Positions 48,058-53,208 of a stretch of 64,000 nucleotides of DNA are shown here, piece by piece. The notes beneath the pieces are model-generated. The model did no database searches. It saw only the letters and a program-made list of their open reading frames with translations, and was not told the origin of the DNA. The position numbers were made by a program, and so were the translations under genes. Every line of letters begins with the position of its first letter. Position 1 is the first letter of the stretch. The stretch spans positions 1 to 64,000 of the IMG/VR virus record IMGVR_UViG_3300028384_000422; one strand, 5' to 3'. Origin of the DNA: a virus.

Positions 48058-48255
48058 TTAAGGTGAATAAACGTAGTAACAATAACCCTCTGATAGTAGA
48101 TAACTGGCAGTATAAGAGAGGATCTCACAATCCCAACATTGATCAGTATCTAATAAGAACTGAAACAGTGCTATTCCATCATCAAGGGAACACTGTTTGT
48201 TGTAGTAACTCTCTAAGAGTTGTTGATACTTTGGAGGACCTGTGATTGTTGTCAT
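48058..48255 (-). CDS. Small conserved phage protein (LLDTG-like family)
   Basis: A 65-residue protein with a C-terminal half of the form ALFQFLLDTDQCWDCE followed by a SYTASYLLSEGYC helix. This layout (short helix, LxDTG-like turn with aromatic, then an ASxLIExGxC helix) recurs in small proteins of cyanophages and other myoviruses; function unknown. It is the first gene after the sigma-70 promoter at 48292-48320. Confidence 0.78.
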   Translation of the reverse strand: MTTITGPPKYQQLLESYYNKQCSLDDGIALFQFLLDTDQCWDCEILSYTASYLLSEGYCYYVYSP

Positions 48256-48291
48256 TTAGTACAGAACCTGTTTCTGAACCTCTACAAGGTT

Positions 48292-48320
48292 ATTGTATCA
48301 TGTTTCTGATACTTTGTCAA
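48292..48320 (-). promoter_or_regulatory. Sigma-70 promoter, TTGACA-17-TACAAT
   Basis: The minus strand reads TTGACA (48315-48320), 17 bases, then TACAAT (48292-48297). It precedes the 65-residue gene by ~37 bases. Match is 11 of 12 consensus bases with ideal spacing, so an early promoter for the operon below is well supported. Confidence 0.85.
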
Positions 48321-48446
48321 GGGGTGCATTGTGACACTTTCGGAGGTGATCTGAGAGGGGTTGACATACGTTAGGAAGCGTGCTAAGACTACATCATGAG
48401 AGCACATTTAAGGGGAATAAAACACACAAACATGTTTTTTTCCACA

Positions 48447-48476
48447 TTTCCACAGATTCCGCATATATTGTGGAAA
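48447..48476. repeat. Inverted repeat downstream of a small operon
   Basis: TTTCCACA (48447-48454) and TGTGGAAA (48469-48476) form an 8-base inverted repeat with a 14-base loop, and another TCCACA occurs just left of it. It lies in the 238-base gap between the promoter at 48292 and the stop at 48494. It could end the upstream operon or bind a protein; it lacks the T-run of a standard terminator. Confidence 0.5.
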
Positions 48477-48493
48477 AGTATCATTTAGGGCGT

Positions 48494-48802
48494 TTACGGT
48501 TGTTTCTCTGAAATTCTATCATGTGATCTCGCCATGAATTGAATAGGATCGAAGTTAGTTCCTTCATTGTTAGTTTGATGTATTGGAGTTGTTCTAACAA
48601 TGTTGTGCCATTCTGATGAGTAGATGAGTAAACAGACGAAGTTTTGTTTGTGTCTGGAATGTTCTGCGATTTGTTTGGGTTTGTCATAAGTTCTGATGCA
48701 TAGAGTTATGTACTCTGGGGAGATAAAATTGATGAACCCTTTGTGTTCTTTCCAGGTGATGTATTCTCCTTGTTTGAAGTCATCAACGGTTAGATTTTTC
48801 AT
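48494..48802 (-). CDS. Hypothetical conserved cyanophage protein
   Basis: A 102-residue frame starting with ATG at 48802. The first ~60 residues (FKQGEYITWKEHKGFINFIS, then EYITLCIRTYDKP and HKQNFVCLLIY) read like a small beta-barrel domain I associate with conserved cyanophage hypothetical proteins. The C-terminal ~40 residues are less convincing. A second frame over 48481-48687 contains QYIKLTMKELTSILFNSWRD and a basic tail and looks equally protein-like, so a frameshift or an overlapping gene near 48610 is possible. Confidence 0.68.
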   Translation of the reverse strand: MKNLTVDDFKQGEYITWKEHKGFINFISPEYITLCIRTYDKPKQIAEHSRHKQNFVCLLIYSSEWHNIVRTTPIHQTNNEGTNFDPIQFMARSHDRISEKQP

Positions 48803-48923
48803 ATGCCCTCATTTCAATATAAAGGTCGTAATCGTCTGGGGATAGGATATCATCCCAATCGCCATCATTGTCATCGTTGTATTTACTTTGTTGAGGGATT
48901 TGTGAACTGTGAGAGAATGTCAT
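48783..48923 (-). CDS. Small acidic hypothetical protein
   Basis: A 46-residue protein beginning MTFSHSSQIPQQSK and dominated by an Asp-rich stretch (YNDDNDGDWDDILSPDDYD). Its ATG at 48923 lies inside the end of the 72-residue coiled-coil gene, and its stop overlaps the start of the 102-residue gene by 20 bases. The frame fills the only gap between those two genes, and compact overlapping acidic genes are the rule here. Function unknown. Confidence 0.65.
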   Translation of the reverse strand: MTFSHSSQIPQQSKYNDDNDGDWDDILSPDDYDLYIEMRAYEKSNR

Positions 48924-49101
48924 CCAGTTGTTGTTTGAGTTCATTTCTGATAGTAATGAGGGAAGAATTGTAGAGATGTTTGTTGTCTGTTTTGTAGAGA
49001 GATTTTGTGAGTTGGTCTATACTATCGATAGCACGTTCAAGTTCAACGACGTGCTTATCTAGTTCCACTAATTCACTCCATTCGTATAAAACATGATGCA
49101 C
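48883..49101 (-). CDS. Coiled-coil hypothetical protein, GTG start
   Basis: A 72-residue helical protein (VELDKHVVELERAIDSIDQL, then RNELKQQLDDILSQF). The start codon is GTG at 49101, sharing one base with the TAG stop of the preceding small membrane protein (TAGTG), which supports this unusual choice. Two-helix hairpin likely. Not recognised. Confidence 0.72.
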   Translation of the reverse strand: MHHVLYEWSELVELDKHVVELERAIDSIDQLTKSLYKTDNKHLYNSSLITIRNELKQQLDDILSQFTNPSTK

Positions 49102-49238
49102 TATTCTTTACAGTAACTGTTATCTATTTTACATAGTTTTTGCAATTTTGCATCCTGAAGTTCTGAAACGTAGTTAATGACAGAAACACCGATGTTTGCA
49201 CCGATGATGATAACGAGGGCAGCGAGGAATAGTCTCAT
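49101..49238 (-). CDS. Small single-pass membrane or secreted peptide
   Basis: A 45-residue peptide. Residues 3-24 are hydrophobic (LFLAALVIIIGANIGVSVI), resembling a signal peptide or transmembrane helix, and a short polar tail with two Cys follows. Its ATG overlaps the stop of the next gene upstream as ATGA. It is the last of three consecutive ~45-residue genes. Likely inner-membrane; function unknown. Confidence 0.72.
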   Translation of the reverse strand: MRLFLAALVIIIGANIGVSVINYVSELQDAKLQKLCKIDNSYCKE

Positions 49239-49369
49239 TTGTTGATGTGAATGATTGAAACTTTGAGAGTTTTGGGATCTAGAACTTTGATGTATTTGGG
49301 TTGTTTAGTGTTAGGGATAGTTGTGAACTGATTGAACCCAACACGACGAACAATAGTAGGAGTTTGCAT
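49235..49369 (-). CDS. Small basic beta-rich peptide
   Basis: A 44-residue basic peptide (TPTIVRRVGFNQFTTIPN, then YIKVLDPKTLKVSIIHIN) with alternating strands. It is tightly packed between two small hydrophobic peptides: TGATG overlap at its start and ATGA overlap at its end. The tight coupling supports real translation although the product is not recognised. Confidence 0.68.
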   Translation of the reverse strand: MQTPTIVRRVGFNQFTTIPNTKQPKYIKVLDPKTLKVSIIHINK

Positions 49370-49506
49370 CAGAAAGTGATTTTAATTGTGTTGTCAGTGG
49401 GGCGGACGAATTCAGCAGCATCGTTGAGTACATCTGCTGTGAAGTGTCTCGCGTCGTTACTATTCCAGAGGAGAACGCCGATGATAGTGATGAGGACGAA
49501 TTTCAT
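49369..49506 (-). CDS. Small membrane-anchored peptide
   Basis: A 45-residue peptide starting MKFVLITIIGVLLW, an N-terminal hydrophobic helix, followed by an amphipathic segment (ADVLNDAAEFVRPTDN). The frame is open further upstream, but those residues have no good start, and MKFVL is preferred. A perfect TATAAT box lies ~63 bases upstream. Probably inner-membrane; similar tiny proteins occur in other cyanophages as far as I recall. Confidence 0.72.
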   Translation of the reverse strand: MKFVLITIIGVLLWNSNDARHFTADVLNDAAEFVRPTDNTIKITF

Positions 49507-49568
49507 TGGAAAGTGATGCAAACAGGGGATGAAATATGTAGAGGGGAGGTCTCGCGGCAGGAGACACA

Positions 49569-49574
49569 ATTATA
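49569..49574 (-). promoter_or_regulatory. Probable promoter -10 box (TATAAT)
   Basis: A perfect TATAAT on the minus strand with a weak GATACA -35 at 18 bases (49593-49598). It precedes the trio of small peptides ending at 49101. A hairpin GTCTC/GAGAC follows in the leader. Confidence 0.5.
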
Positions 49575-49596
49575 TAAACCCTCTGTTGTGAATGTA

Positions 49597-49920
49597 TCAG
49601 GCGAAGATATAACCTTGCTCGAATTCTCTCACGACGTTGTTATCACGAATGAACCACTCATAATTCTTCTGGAAAACACCATCAGTGACGCCATTACAGA
49701 ACTCATTGATGATAGCATTGAGACGAGATTTAGTTGTAGTTGTTTGCCAACCACCATCAAAGATCTCAAGGAAGTCATCACCCAAGACAGCAATTTTGTT
49801 ACCGTGAAGACGAACAATAGAGGTGTTGTTTTCTTCGTTGAAGTGAACAGAAGTGTTACCAGACTGCCAGTTCTTGTTGTTAGCGAGAGCAGCGTTCATT
49901 TGAGTTTCGATCTTACGCAT
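49597..49920 (-). CDS. Conserved phage hypothetical protein
   Basis: A 107-residue protein. I take the ATG at 49920 (MRKIETQMNAALANNKNW) rather than the longer open frame, because homologous phage proteins start with this K-x-E-T-x-M-N-x-A helix. The core TSIVRLHGNKIAVLGDDFL, then FDGGWQTTTTKSRLNAI, and a VFQKNYEWFIRD end are typical of a widespread small protein of myo- and podoviruses. The function is unknown; the fold is alpha/beta and likely cytoplasmic. A TATAAT box lies ~58 bases upstream. Confidence 0.85.
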   Translation of the reverse strand: MRKIETQMNAALANNKNWQSGNTSVHFNEENNTSIVRLHGNKIAVLGDDFLEIFDGGWQTTTTKSRLNAIINEFCNGVTDGVFQKNYEWFIRDNNVVREFEQGYIFA

Positions 49921-49977
49921 GATGAGAGAGTTGAGTGAATGTTTGGTGGGGTTGGTTTCCCTCCCCCTGATGTCTTT

Positions 49978-49983
49978 ATTATA
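49978..49983 (-). promoter_or_regulatory. Probable promoter -10 box (TATAAT)
   Basis: A perfect TATAAT lies upstream of the 107-residue gene. No convincing -35 is seen at 16-18 bases, so it is a partial match only. Confidence 0.45.
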
Positions 49984-50033
49984 GGGCATAGGCGGGCGCT
50001 GTATACCACCTGTGTGCCAGTTTGTTGACTGTC

Positions 50034-50201
50034 CTAGTGTCGATCAGAAATGTTCCACACGCCTGCGGGTGATGGATACGCCTGCCAATTACGCTTGGAG
50101 AGTGATTCTAATGCTGCCATGATTGCAGGATCTTTGAGACAATTGGGAGAGACTTTCACAGCACCGTTGTACAACGGAATGAGGTTAGTTTTTTCTTTCA
50201 T
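50034..50201 (-). CDS. Hypothetical 55-residue protein
   Basis: Starts at ATG 50201 (MKEKTNLIPLYNGAVKVS), one base after the stop of the upstream gene; the longer open frame would run through that gene. It has a helical middle (PAIMAALESLSKRNW) and a short aromatic C-terminus. Not recognised; cytoplasmic small protein. Confidence 0.68.
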   Translation of the reverse strand: MKEKTNLIPLYNGAVKVSPNCLKDPAIMAALESLSKRNWQAYPSPAGVWNISDRH

Positions 50202-50202
50202 A

Positions 50203-50364
50203 TCACATACCATTGAGAAAATCGTGAAGTGCTTCTTCATACTCTTCATAAGAAGAATAGCGATCACGCATAGAAGCGGGAATCTCTTTTTTAGCAGGTT
50301 TGTAACACTCTCGAACAGTGTAACCTTTGGATTCGATGTAATCAGTCAGATAGTTGTTTTGCAT
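50203..50364 (-). CDS. Hypothetical 53-residue protein
   Basis: A 53-residue protein: NYLTDYIESKGYTVRECY followed by KPAKKEIPASMRDRYSSY and an acidic helix EEYEEALHDFLNGM. The ATG is at 50364. It has the composition of a real small protein and fits exactly between neighbours. Function unknown. Confidence 0.7.
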   Translation of the reverse strand: MQNNYLTDYIESKGYTVRECYKPAKKEIPASMRDRYSSYEEYEEALHDFLNGM

Positions 50365-50379
50365 AATTCTTGTTAGTTA

Positions 50380-50610
50380 TCAGGCGAAGTTGTATTCGGT
50401 GCAGTTACGATTGTCGCAAGATTCCCAGGCATCATAGAACATATCCCATGCTTTATTATCACAAACAAAGGAGGAACAATCTGCCATTTCACATACCCAA
50501 TCGTATGCCATATCTGCATCAGCGTTAGTATCATCAACGAAGGCAGAAAGTTGCGCGATTGCATCAACAAATGCAGAATCTTCGATGAGTGATTGGAACT
50601 GATTTTTCAT
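50380..50610 (-). CDS. Acidic Cys/Trp-containing hypothetical protein
   Basis: A 76-residue acidic protein (MKNQFQSLIEDSAFVDAI, then MAYDWVCEMADC and a C-terminus with five more Cys/Trp). The frame also has an ATG at 50631, but that codon sits in the promoter dyad immediately below the -10 box, so I prefer the ATG at 50610. Not recognised. Acidic, small, early proteins of this kind often bind host factors, but nothing here shows that. Confidence 0.7.
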   Translation of the reverse strand: MKNQFQSLIEDSAFVDAIAQLSAFVDDTNADADMAYDWVCEMADCSSFVCDNKAWDMFYDAWESCDNRNCTEYNFA

Positions 50611-50628
50611 GTTGTTTGCTTTGTTTTT

Positions 50629-50643
50629 CATACTAGTAGTATG
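50629..50643. promoter_or_regulatory. Operator-like dyad at the promoter start site
   Basis: Perfect 7-base arms CATACTA and TAGTATG with one central base. It covers the -10 box of the 50638-50666 promoter and the presumed transcription start. Resembles the dyads at 52934 and 54462 in position and in the ATACTA core. Confidence 0.55.
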
Positions 50644-50666
50644 GCACAGATTTGGGCATTTTTCAA
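50638..50666 (-). promoter_or_regulatory. Sigma-70-like promoter, TTGAAA-17-CATACT
   Basis: The minus strand reads TTGAAA (50661-50666), 17 bases, then CATACT (50638-50643), upstream of the 76-residue acidic gene. The -10 box lies within a perfect dyad. Confidence 0.65.
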
Positions 50667-50677
50667 GGGGTGTTGTG

Positions 50678-50699
50678 CCAGTTTGTCAACTGGTTTTTT
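50678..50699 (+). terminator. Terminator-shaped hairpin facing the plus strand
   Basis: On the plus strand CCAGTT, loop TGTC, AACTGG are followed by six Ts. It could end antisense transcripts running left to right, since all genes run the other way. On the minus strand the same hairpin has no T-run. The stem is also part of a recurring TGTGCCAGTT element. Confidence 0.55.
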
Positions 50700-50719
50700 A
50701 CCCCTTGATTTCTCTACAC

Positions 50720-51082
50720 TCACATGTAAAGATAACCGCCTGACCAATCACAACGGGCGAAACATTCTTCGCGGGAGTTATCATCTAGCAGTGTGAAGCG
50801 GATGTGCTTAGCGGGCGCTTTCCATGATGCTGGTTTATACACAGCACCAAACTTCTTCTCTACAAATGCATGAACAGACTTAGAACCGTTCTCACATTCC
50901 ATCACAATTTTGTGATACTTTCTACCACTTTCAATGTAAAACTTGTAGTCCAGTTTTCTACCACCTTTGTAGAAATCTTGGGTCAATGCTTCACAAAGCA
51001 TTTCAGAGTACTTGAGAACGAGTGCGAGATTGTCCATGCGTTGTTGTTGAGTAGCGGCGAAATCAGCGAAGGATTGTTTCAT
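50720..51082 (-). CDS. Conserved hypothetical protein
   Basis: A 120-residue alpha/beta protein: an N-terminal helix (FAATQQQRMDNLALVLKYSE), then a beta-rich half with KLDYKFYIESGRKYHKIVME and a C-terminus with two Cys and REECFARCDWSGGYLY. It is one of the few mid-sized early genes and shares the promoter at 51384 with the 90-residue gene three bases upstream. Not recognised; no enzymatic motif seen. Confidence 0.78.
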   Translation of the reverse strand: MKQSFADFAATQQQRMDNLALVLKYSEMLCEALTQDFYKGGRKLDYKFYIESGRKYHKIVMECENGSKSVHAFVEKKFGAVYKPASWKAPAKHIRFTLLDDNSREECFARCDWSGGYLYM

Positions 51083-51085
51083 AAA

Positions 51086-51358
51086 TCAACCCACACATGC
51101 CATGGGAGCATACTCTTCACGAGGCATTTTGTCGGTGTTGTAGTCAGTAACCTCAGCACCCTTAGCAATACGCGAAGCAACCTCATGTTTGAAGTCAGTT
51201 GCACCAATAACGCTGTAGGATTTCATACCATTAGCACGGAAAGTGACACGCTTGATGAAACGTTTGACGACAACTTTCATGCCCTTAACTTCACATGCCT
51301 CAGCAATAAATGCCTCAGGGAAGAAGTCAACAATGGTGGCGGAGTTAGTAAGTTGCAT
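51086..51358 (-). CDS. Conserved hypothetical protein
   Basis: A 90-residue basic protein (VVVKRFIKRVTFRANGMKSY) with a short C-terminal MPREEYAPMACVG. It heads a two-gene operon. Its leader contains the 33-base element (51362-51394) that also precedes the 52269-52475 gene, including an AAGGAA ribosome site. Function unknown. Confidence 0.75.
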   Translation of the reverse strand: MQLTNSATIVDFFPEAFIAEACEVKGMKVVVKRFIKRVTFRANGMKSYSVIGATDFKHEVASRIAKGAEVTDYNTDKMPREEYAPMACVG

Positions 51359-51383
51359 TTGGTGCTGTTCCTTTGACTCTTAT

Positions 51384-51411
51384 AGAATACACGAGATTGA
51401 CGCGGAATCAA
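51384..51411 (-). promoter_or_regulatory. Promoter with repeated leader element
   Basis: TTGATT (51406-51411), 16 bases, TATTCT (51384-51389) on the minus strand. Downstream bases to 51362 match the leader at 52481-52510 almost exactly, so two operons share a promoter-leader module. Confidence 0.55.
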
Positions 51412-51416
51412 CCAGT

Positions 51417-51442
51417 AGTGGACACTTTGACCAACTGGCACA
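51417..51442. repeat. 26-base direct repeat, copy 1
   Basis: The 26 bases starting AGTGGACACTTTGACCAACT are identical to 52979-53004. Both copies are intergenic and lie upstream of early promoters on the minus strand. Related TGTGCCAGTT elements occur near 50020 and 50674. Confidence 0.8.
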
Positions 51443-51450
51443 CGCGGAGT

Positions 51451-51690
51451 TTAATTCTCTTCTCTCTCCTCTGTAAGATCAGGAGCGAAGATAAACTCAA
51501 AGTCAACATCTTGAGGATCTACACCATCAACAACCCACTCTTCATAGCAGGCGCAAGCATCAAACTTGTCACCATTTTCAGCATTGTTTACCATAGAACG
51601 AAAGTACAATTGTGCCATCTGATCGATCATATGATCACGATCATTGGTGTTGTCGTTGTGGCAAAAGAGATCGAGAGTTGTGTCAAACAT
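51451..51690 (-). CDS. Acidic hypothetical protein
   Basis: A 79-residue acidic protein (MFDTTLDLFCHNDNTND, then DQMAQLYFRSMVNNAENG and a C-terminus DVDFEFIFAPDLTEEREE). It starts two bases after the stop of the 70-residue gene, forming the end of a short operon that terminates before the 26-base repeat. Not recognised. Confidence 0.72.
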   Translation of the reverse strand: MFDTTLDLFCHNDNTNDRDHMIDQMAQLYFRSMVNNAENGDKFDACACYEEWVVDGVDPQDVDFEFIFAPDLTEEREEN

Positions 51691-51692
51691 GA

Positions 51693-51905
51693 TTATTCAG
51701 AAAGAGGGGATTCGCGTTTGCAAATTGAGTTTTTACCTTTTAATACGTCATCGACGTAGTTACTAACGGGATTGCGTGGTTTCATCAATTCTCTCATGGT
51801 TTCTTCGTCCAGAGAGTATTCTAAACCCAGATCTTCGTTGAACCAAAAGTCCTGCCAATCCTCGGGTAAGTCAGTAACATCTTCGATGTTCTTTTTATCA
51901 GTCAT
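51693..51905 (-). CDS. Acidic hypothetical protein
   Basis: A 70-residue protein with an acidic Trp/Phe-rich front (DLPEDWQDFWFNEDLGLEYS) and a more basic end. Its ATG overlaps the 58-residue gene upstream by eight bases. Function unknown. Confidence 0.72.
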   Translation of the reverse strand: MTDKKNIEDVTDLPEDWQDFWFNEDLGLEYSLDEETMRELMKPRNPVSNYVDDVLKGKNSICKRESPLSE

Positions 51906-52074
51906 TTTTTACATTTAGTGTTTGTTGCATTGTGATACCACGAGCAGCAAAAGCATCCGAGACGATACCACATAGCGCAGTGATTTCAAAATTACTCAGT
52001 TCCCAAACATCTCCCACAAGTTCAATTTGTTCCTGAATTTCGTTGCTGAGTTGTAGTGCTTCAAAGTTGTTCAT
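51898..52074 (-). CDS. Small helical hypothetical protein
   Basis: A 58-residue protein (MNNFEALQLSNEIQEQIELV, then ELSNFEITALCGIVSDAF). Start ATGA overlaps the stop of the 62-residue gene, and its end overlaps the 70-residue gene. The helical pattern with a conserved-looking ITALCGIV segment suggests a folded domain. Not recognised. Confidence 0.72.
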   Translation of the reverse strand: MNNFEALQLSNEIQEQIELVGDVWELSNFEITALCGIVSDAFAARGITMQQTLNVKND

Positions 52075-52259
52075 TTTAGTGCTTCAACCTCGTAACGAAT
52101 TTGGTTTGGATAGGTTTTTTGTGCCCATTTTAGCACTCGATTGTTTTGTGCTTTGATGCCCTTATGTGTTGTTGGTTTGGTGGGCATTGTCCGAGAGACT
52201 TGCATCATTGTGAACTCATCATAGAGTCGCACGAGATACGTTTGAGTGTTACTTTTCAT
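52071..52259 (-). CDS. Small basic hypothetical protein
   Basis: A 62-residue basic protein: SNTQTYLVRLYDEFTMMQVS, then a Lys/Thr/Pro linker and VLKWAQKTYPNQIRYEVEAL. Alternating strand-helix character suggests a small alpha/beta fold. Coupled to the next gene by ATGA. Not recognised. Confidence 0.72.
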   Translation of the reverse strand: MKSNTQTYLVRLYDEFTMMQVSRTMPTKPTTHKGIKAQNNRVLKWAQKTYPNQIRYEVEALK

Positions 52260-52268
52260 AGGTCGAAA

Positions 52269-52475
52269 TTACCCTCCGAAGTTGTCATCCATAAAGGCAG
52301 AGTCTTGTCCGATTCCATCATCATCACCGAACATTTCACGCCAGAGATCCATCGACCCAGTTTTTTCAGCAACAATTTTGGTGTTTTCAATGAAGTCATC
52401 AGTGTTAGATAGTGCGAGAATTTCGGGACCTGAGAGAGTAGAGCAGATGCGACCGTTTGGACCTTTGAAAAGCAT
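52269..52475 (-). CDS. Hypothetical protein, first gene of operon
   Basis: I place the start at ATG 52475 (MLFKGPNGRICSTLSGPEI), because the longer frame would include the leader element. The 68-residue product has a small N-terminal beta hairpin and an acidic C-terminal tail (FGDDDGIGQDSAFMDDNFGG). It is the head of a five-gene run down to 51451. Not recognised. Confidence 0.72.
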   Translation of the reverse strand: MLFKGPNGRICSTLSGPEILALSNTDDFIENTKIVAEKTGSMDLWREMFGDDDGIGQDSAFMDDNFGG

Positions 52476-52499
52476 GTGTGGTGTTCCTTTGACTCTTAT

Positions 52500-52527
52500 A
52501 CAATACACGATTTTAAGGCACCTACAA
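52500..52527 (-). promoter_or_regulatory. Promoter with repeated leader element
   Basis: TTGTAG (52522-52527), 16 bases, TATTGT (52500-52505) on the minus strand. The bases from 52510 down to 52481 repeat the leader of the 51086-51358 gene, with one difference in the -10 region. Confidence 0.5.
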
Positions 52528-52591
52528 GCGCCTGTGTGGCGCTTTGTCAGGTGTCACAGTATCAGAAGACCGTTGTCCATTGTTTATGCTT

Positions 52592-52732
52592 TCATTGTGC
52601 GAGATTCCAGAAACGTTGAGAAGCGATTGTTGCCTGTTGTTCAATAGGCAATTCAGGATATTCTTCCTGAACTTGTTCAAAAAGAGATTCCATGATCTCT
52701 TCGTTTGTGTTACATGACATAAGTTTTTCCAT
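52592..52732 (-). CDS. Small acidic hypothetical protein
   Basis: A 46-residue protein (CNTNEEIMESLFEQVQEEYP, then LPIEQQATIASQRFWNLAQ), helical and acidic. Its ATG shares one base with the stop of the 62-residue gene upstream (TGATG). It is the last gene before the 52500 promoter. Function unknown. Confidence 0.7.
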   Translation of the reverse strand: MEKLMSCNTNEEIMESLFEQVQEEYPELPIEQQATIASQRFWNLAQ

Positions 52733-52920
52733 CAGAAAGGGTTGCTCCATGTCTCGTACTGTTTCAGGGTGATGTCACCACTCTTGCAGAGCATATCAGT
52801 GAAGTTACCGAACGCAATACGCTTGCGAATCTTATCACTTTTGTAGGAAGGATTGGCGAGACATTCCACCTTCCAGTTGTAGCGGAACTGTTCGAGAACT
52901 TGTGCTTTTGTGTGGCGCAT
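52732..52920 (-). CDS. Small basic hypothetical protein
   Basis: I take the ATG at 52920 (MRHTKAQVLEQFRYNWKVEC), because the longer frame runs through the promoter. The 62-residue product is basic and helical, with KIRKRIAFGNFTDMLCKSG and a short LKQYETW end. Its N-terminal T-K-A-Q-hydrophobic pattern also begins the neighbouring 66-residue protein (YTKAQLIDAIVAEW), suggesting a shared small fold. Not recognised. Confidence 0.74.
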   Translation of the reverse strand: MRHTKAQVLEQFRYNWKVECLANPSYKSDKIRKRIAFGNFTDMLCKSGDITLKQYETWSNPF

Positions 52921-52933
52921 GGTTGATTGCTTG

Positions 52934-52947
52934 ACTATGAACATAGT
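52934..52947. promoter_or_regulatory. Operator-like dyad before the 62-residue gene
   Basis: ACTATG, two central bases, CATAGT: a perfect 6-base dyad overlapping the minus-strand CATACT -10-like box (52945-52950). It is embedded in a 25-base element (52925-52949) that recurs at 54453-54477 with two differences. No good -35 is seen here. Confidence 0.6.
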
Positions 52948-52978
52948 ATGACACGGAATCGGACCCAATGGGGCGATC

Positions 52979-53004
52979 AGTGGACACTTTGACCAACTGG
53001 CACA
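52979..53004. repeat. 26-base direct repeat, copy 2
   Basis: Identical to 51417-51442. It lies between the stop of the 66-residue gene at 53006 and the promoter dyad of the next operon, so both copies separate operons. Confidence 0.8.
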
Positions 53005-53005
53005 G

Positions 53006-53206
53006 TCACCCCCAGATTTCCATATACTCTTCTAGGGTAAAATGTTCATCAGTTGATGTCTCTTCGATGATTTCTTCGATTGACATGTTAATCAAGTCCT
53101 CACGATATTCTTCGGGAGTTTGATCATCAGGATCATAATCATCATGGCAGAGATATTCCCACTCTGCCACGATTGCATCGATGAGTTGTGCTTTTGTGTA
53201 GTTCAT
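53006..53206 (-). CDS. Acidic hypothetical protein following the helicase
   Basis: A 66-residue very acidic protein (YTKAQLIDAIVAEWEYLCHD, then a run of Asp/Glu and EEYMEIWG). It starts two bases after the helicase stop, and both probably share the 54473 promoter. Its start resembles that of the 62-residue protein encoded next. Not recognised. Confidence 0.74.
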   Translation of the reverse strand: MNYTKAQLIDAIVAEWEYLCHDDYDPDDQTPEEYREDLINMSIEEIIEETSTDEHFTLEEYMEIWG

Positions 53207-53208
53207 AA

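Noticed and set aside
48361-48389. TTGACA on the plus strand as a promoter
   Set aside because: At 17 bases the -10 is TAAGAC (3 of 6), and no plus-strand gene follows.
47655-48493. tRNA genes in the gene-poor stretch
   Set aside because: No cloverleaf with TTCGA-type T-loop and matching acceptor arms could be assembled on either strand.
49444-49938. 164-residue plus-strand frame
   Set aside because: Antisense to the conserved 107-residue protein and the small membrane peptide, both with better starts.
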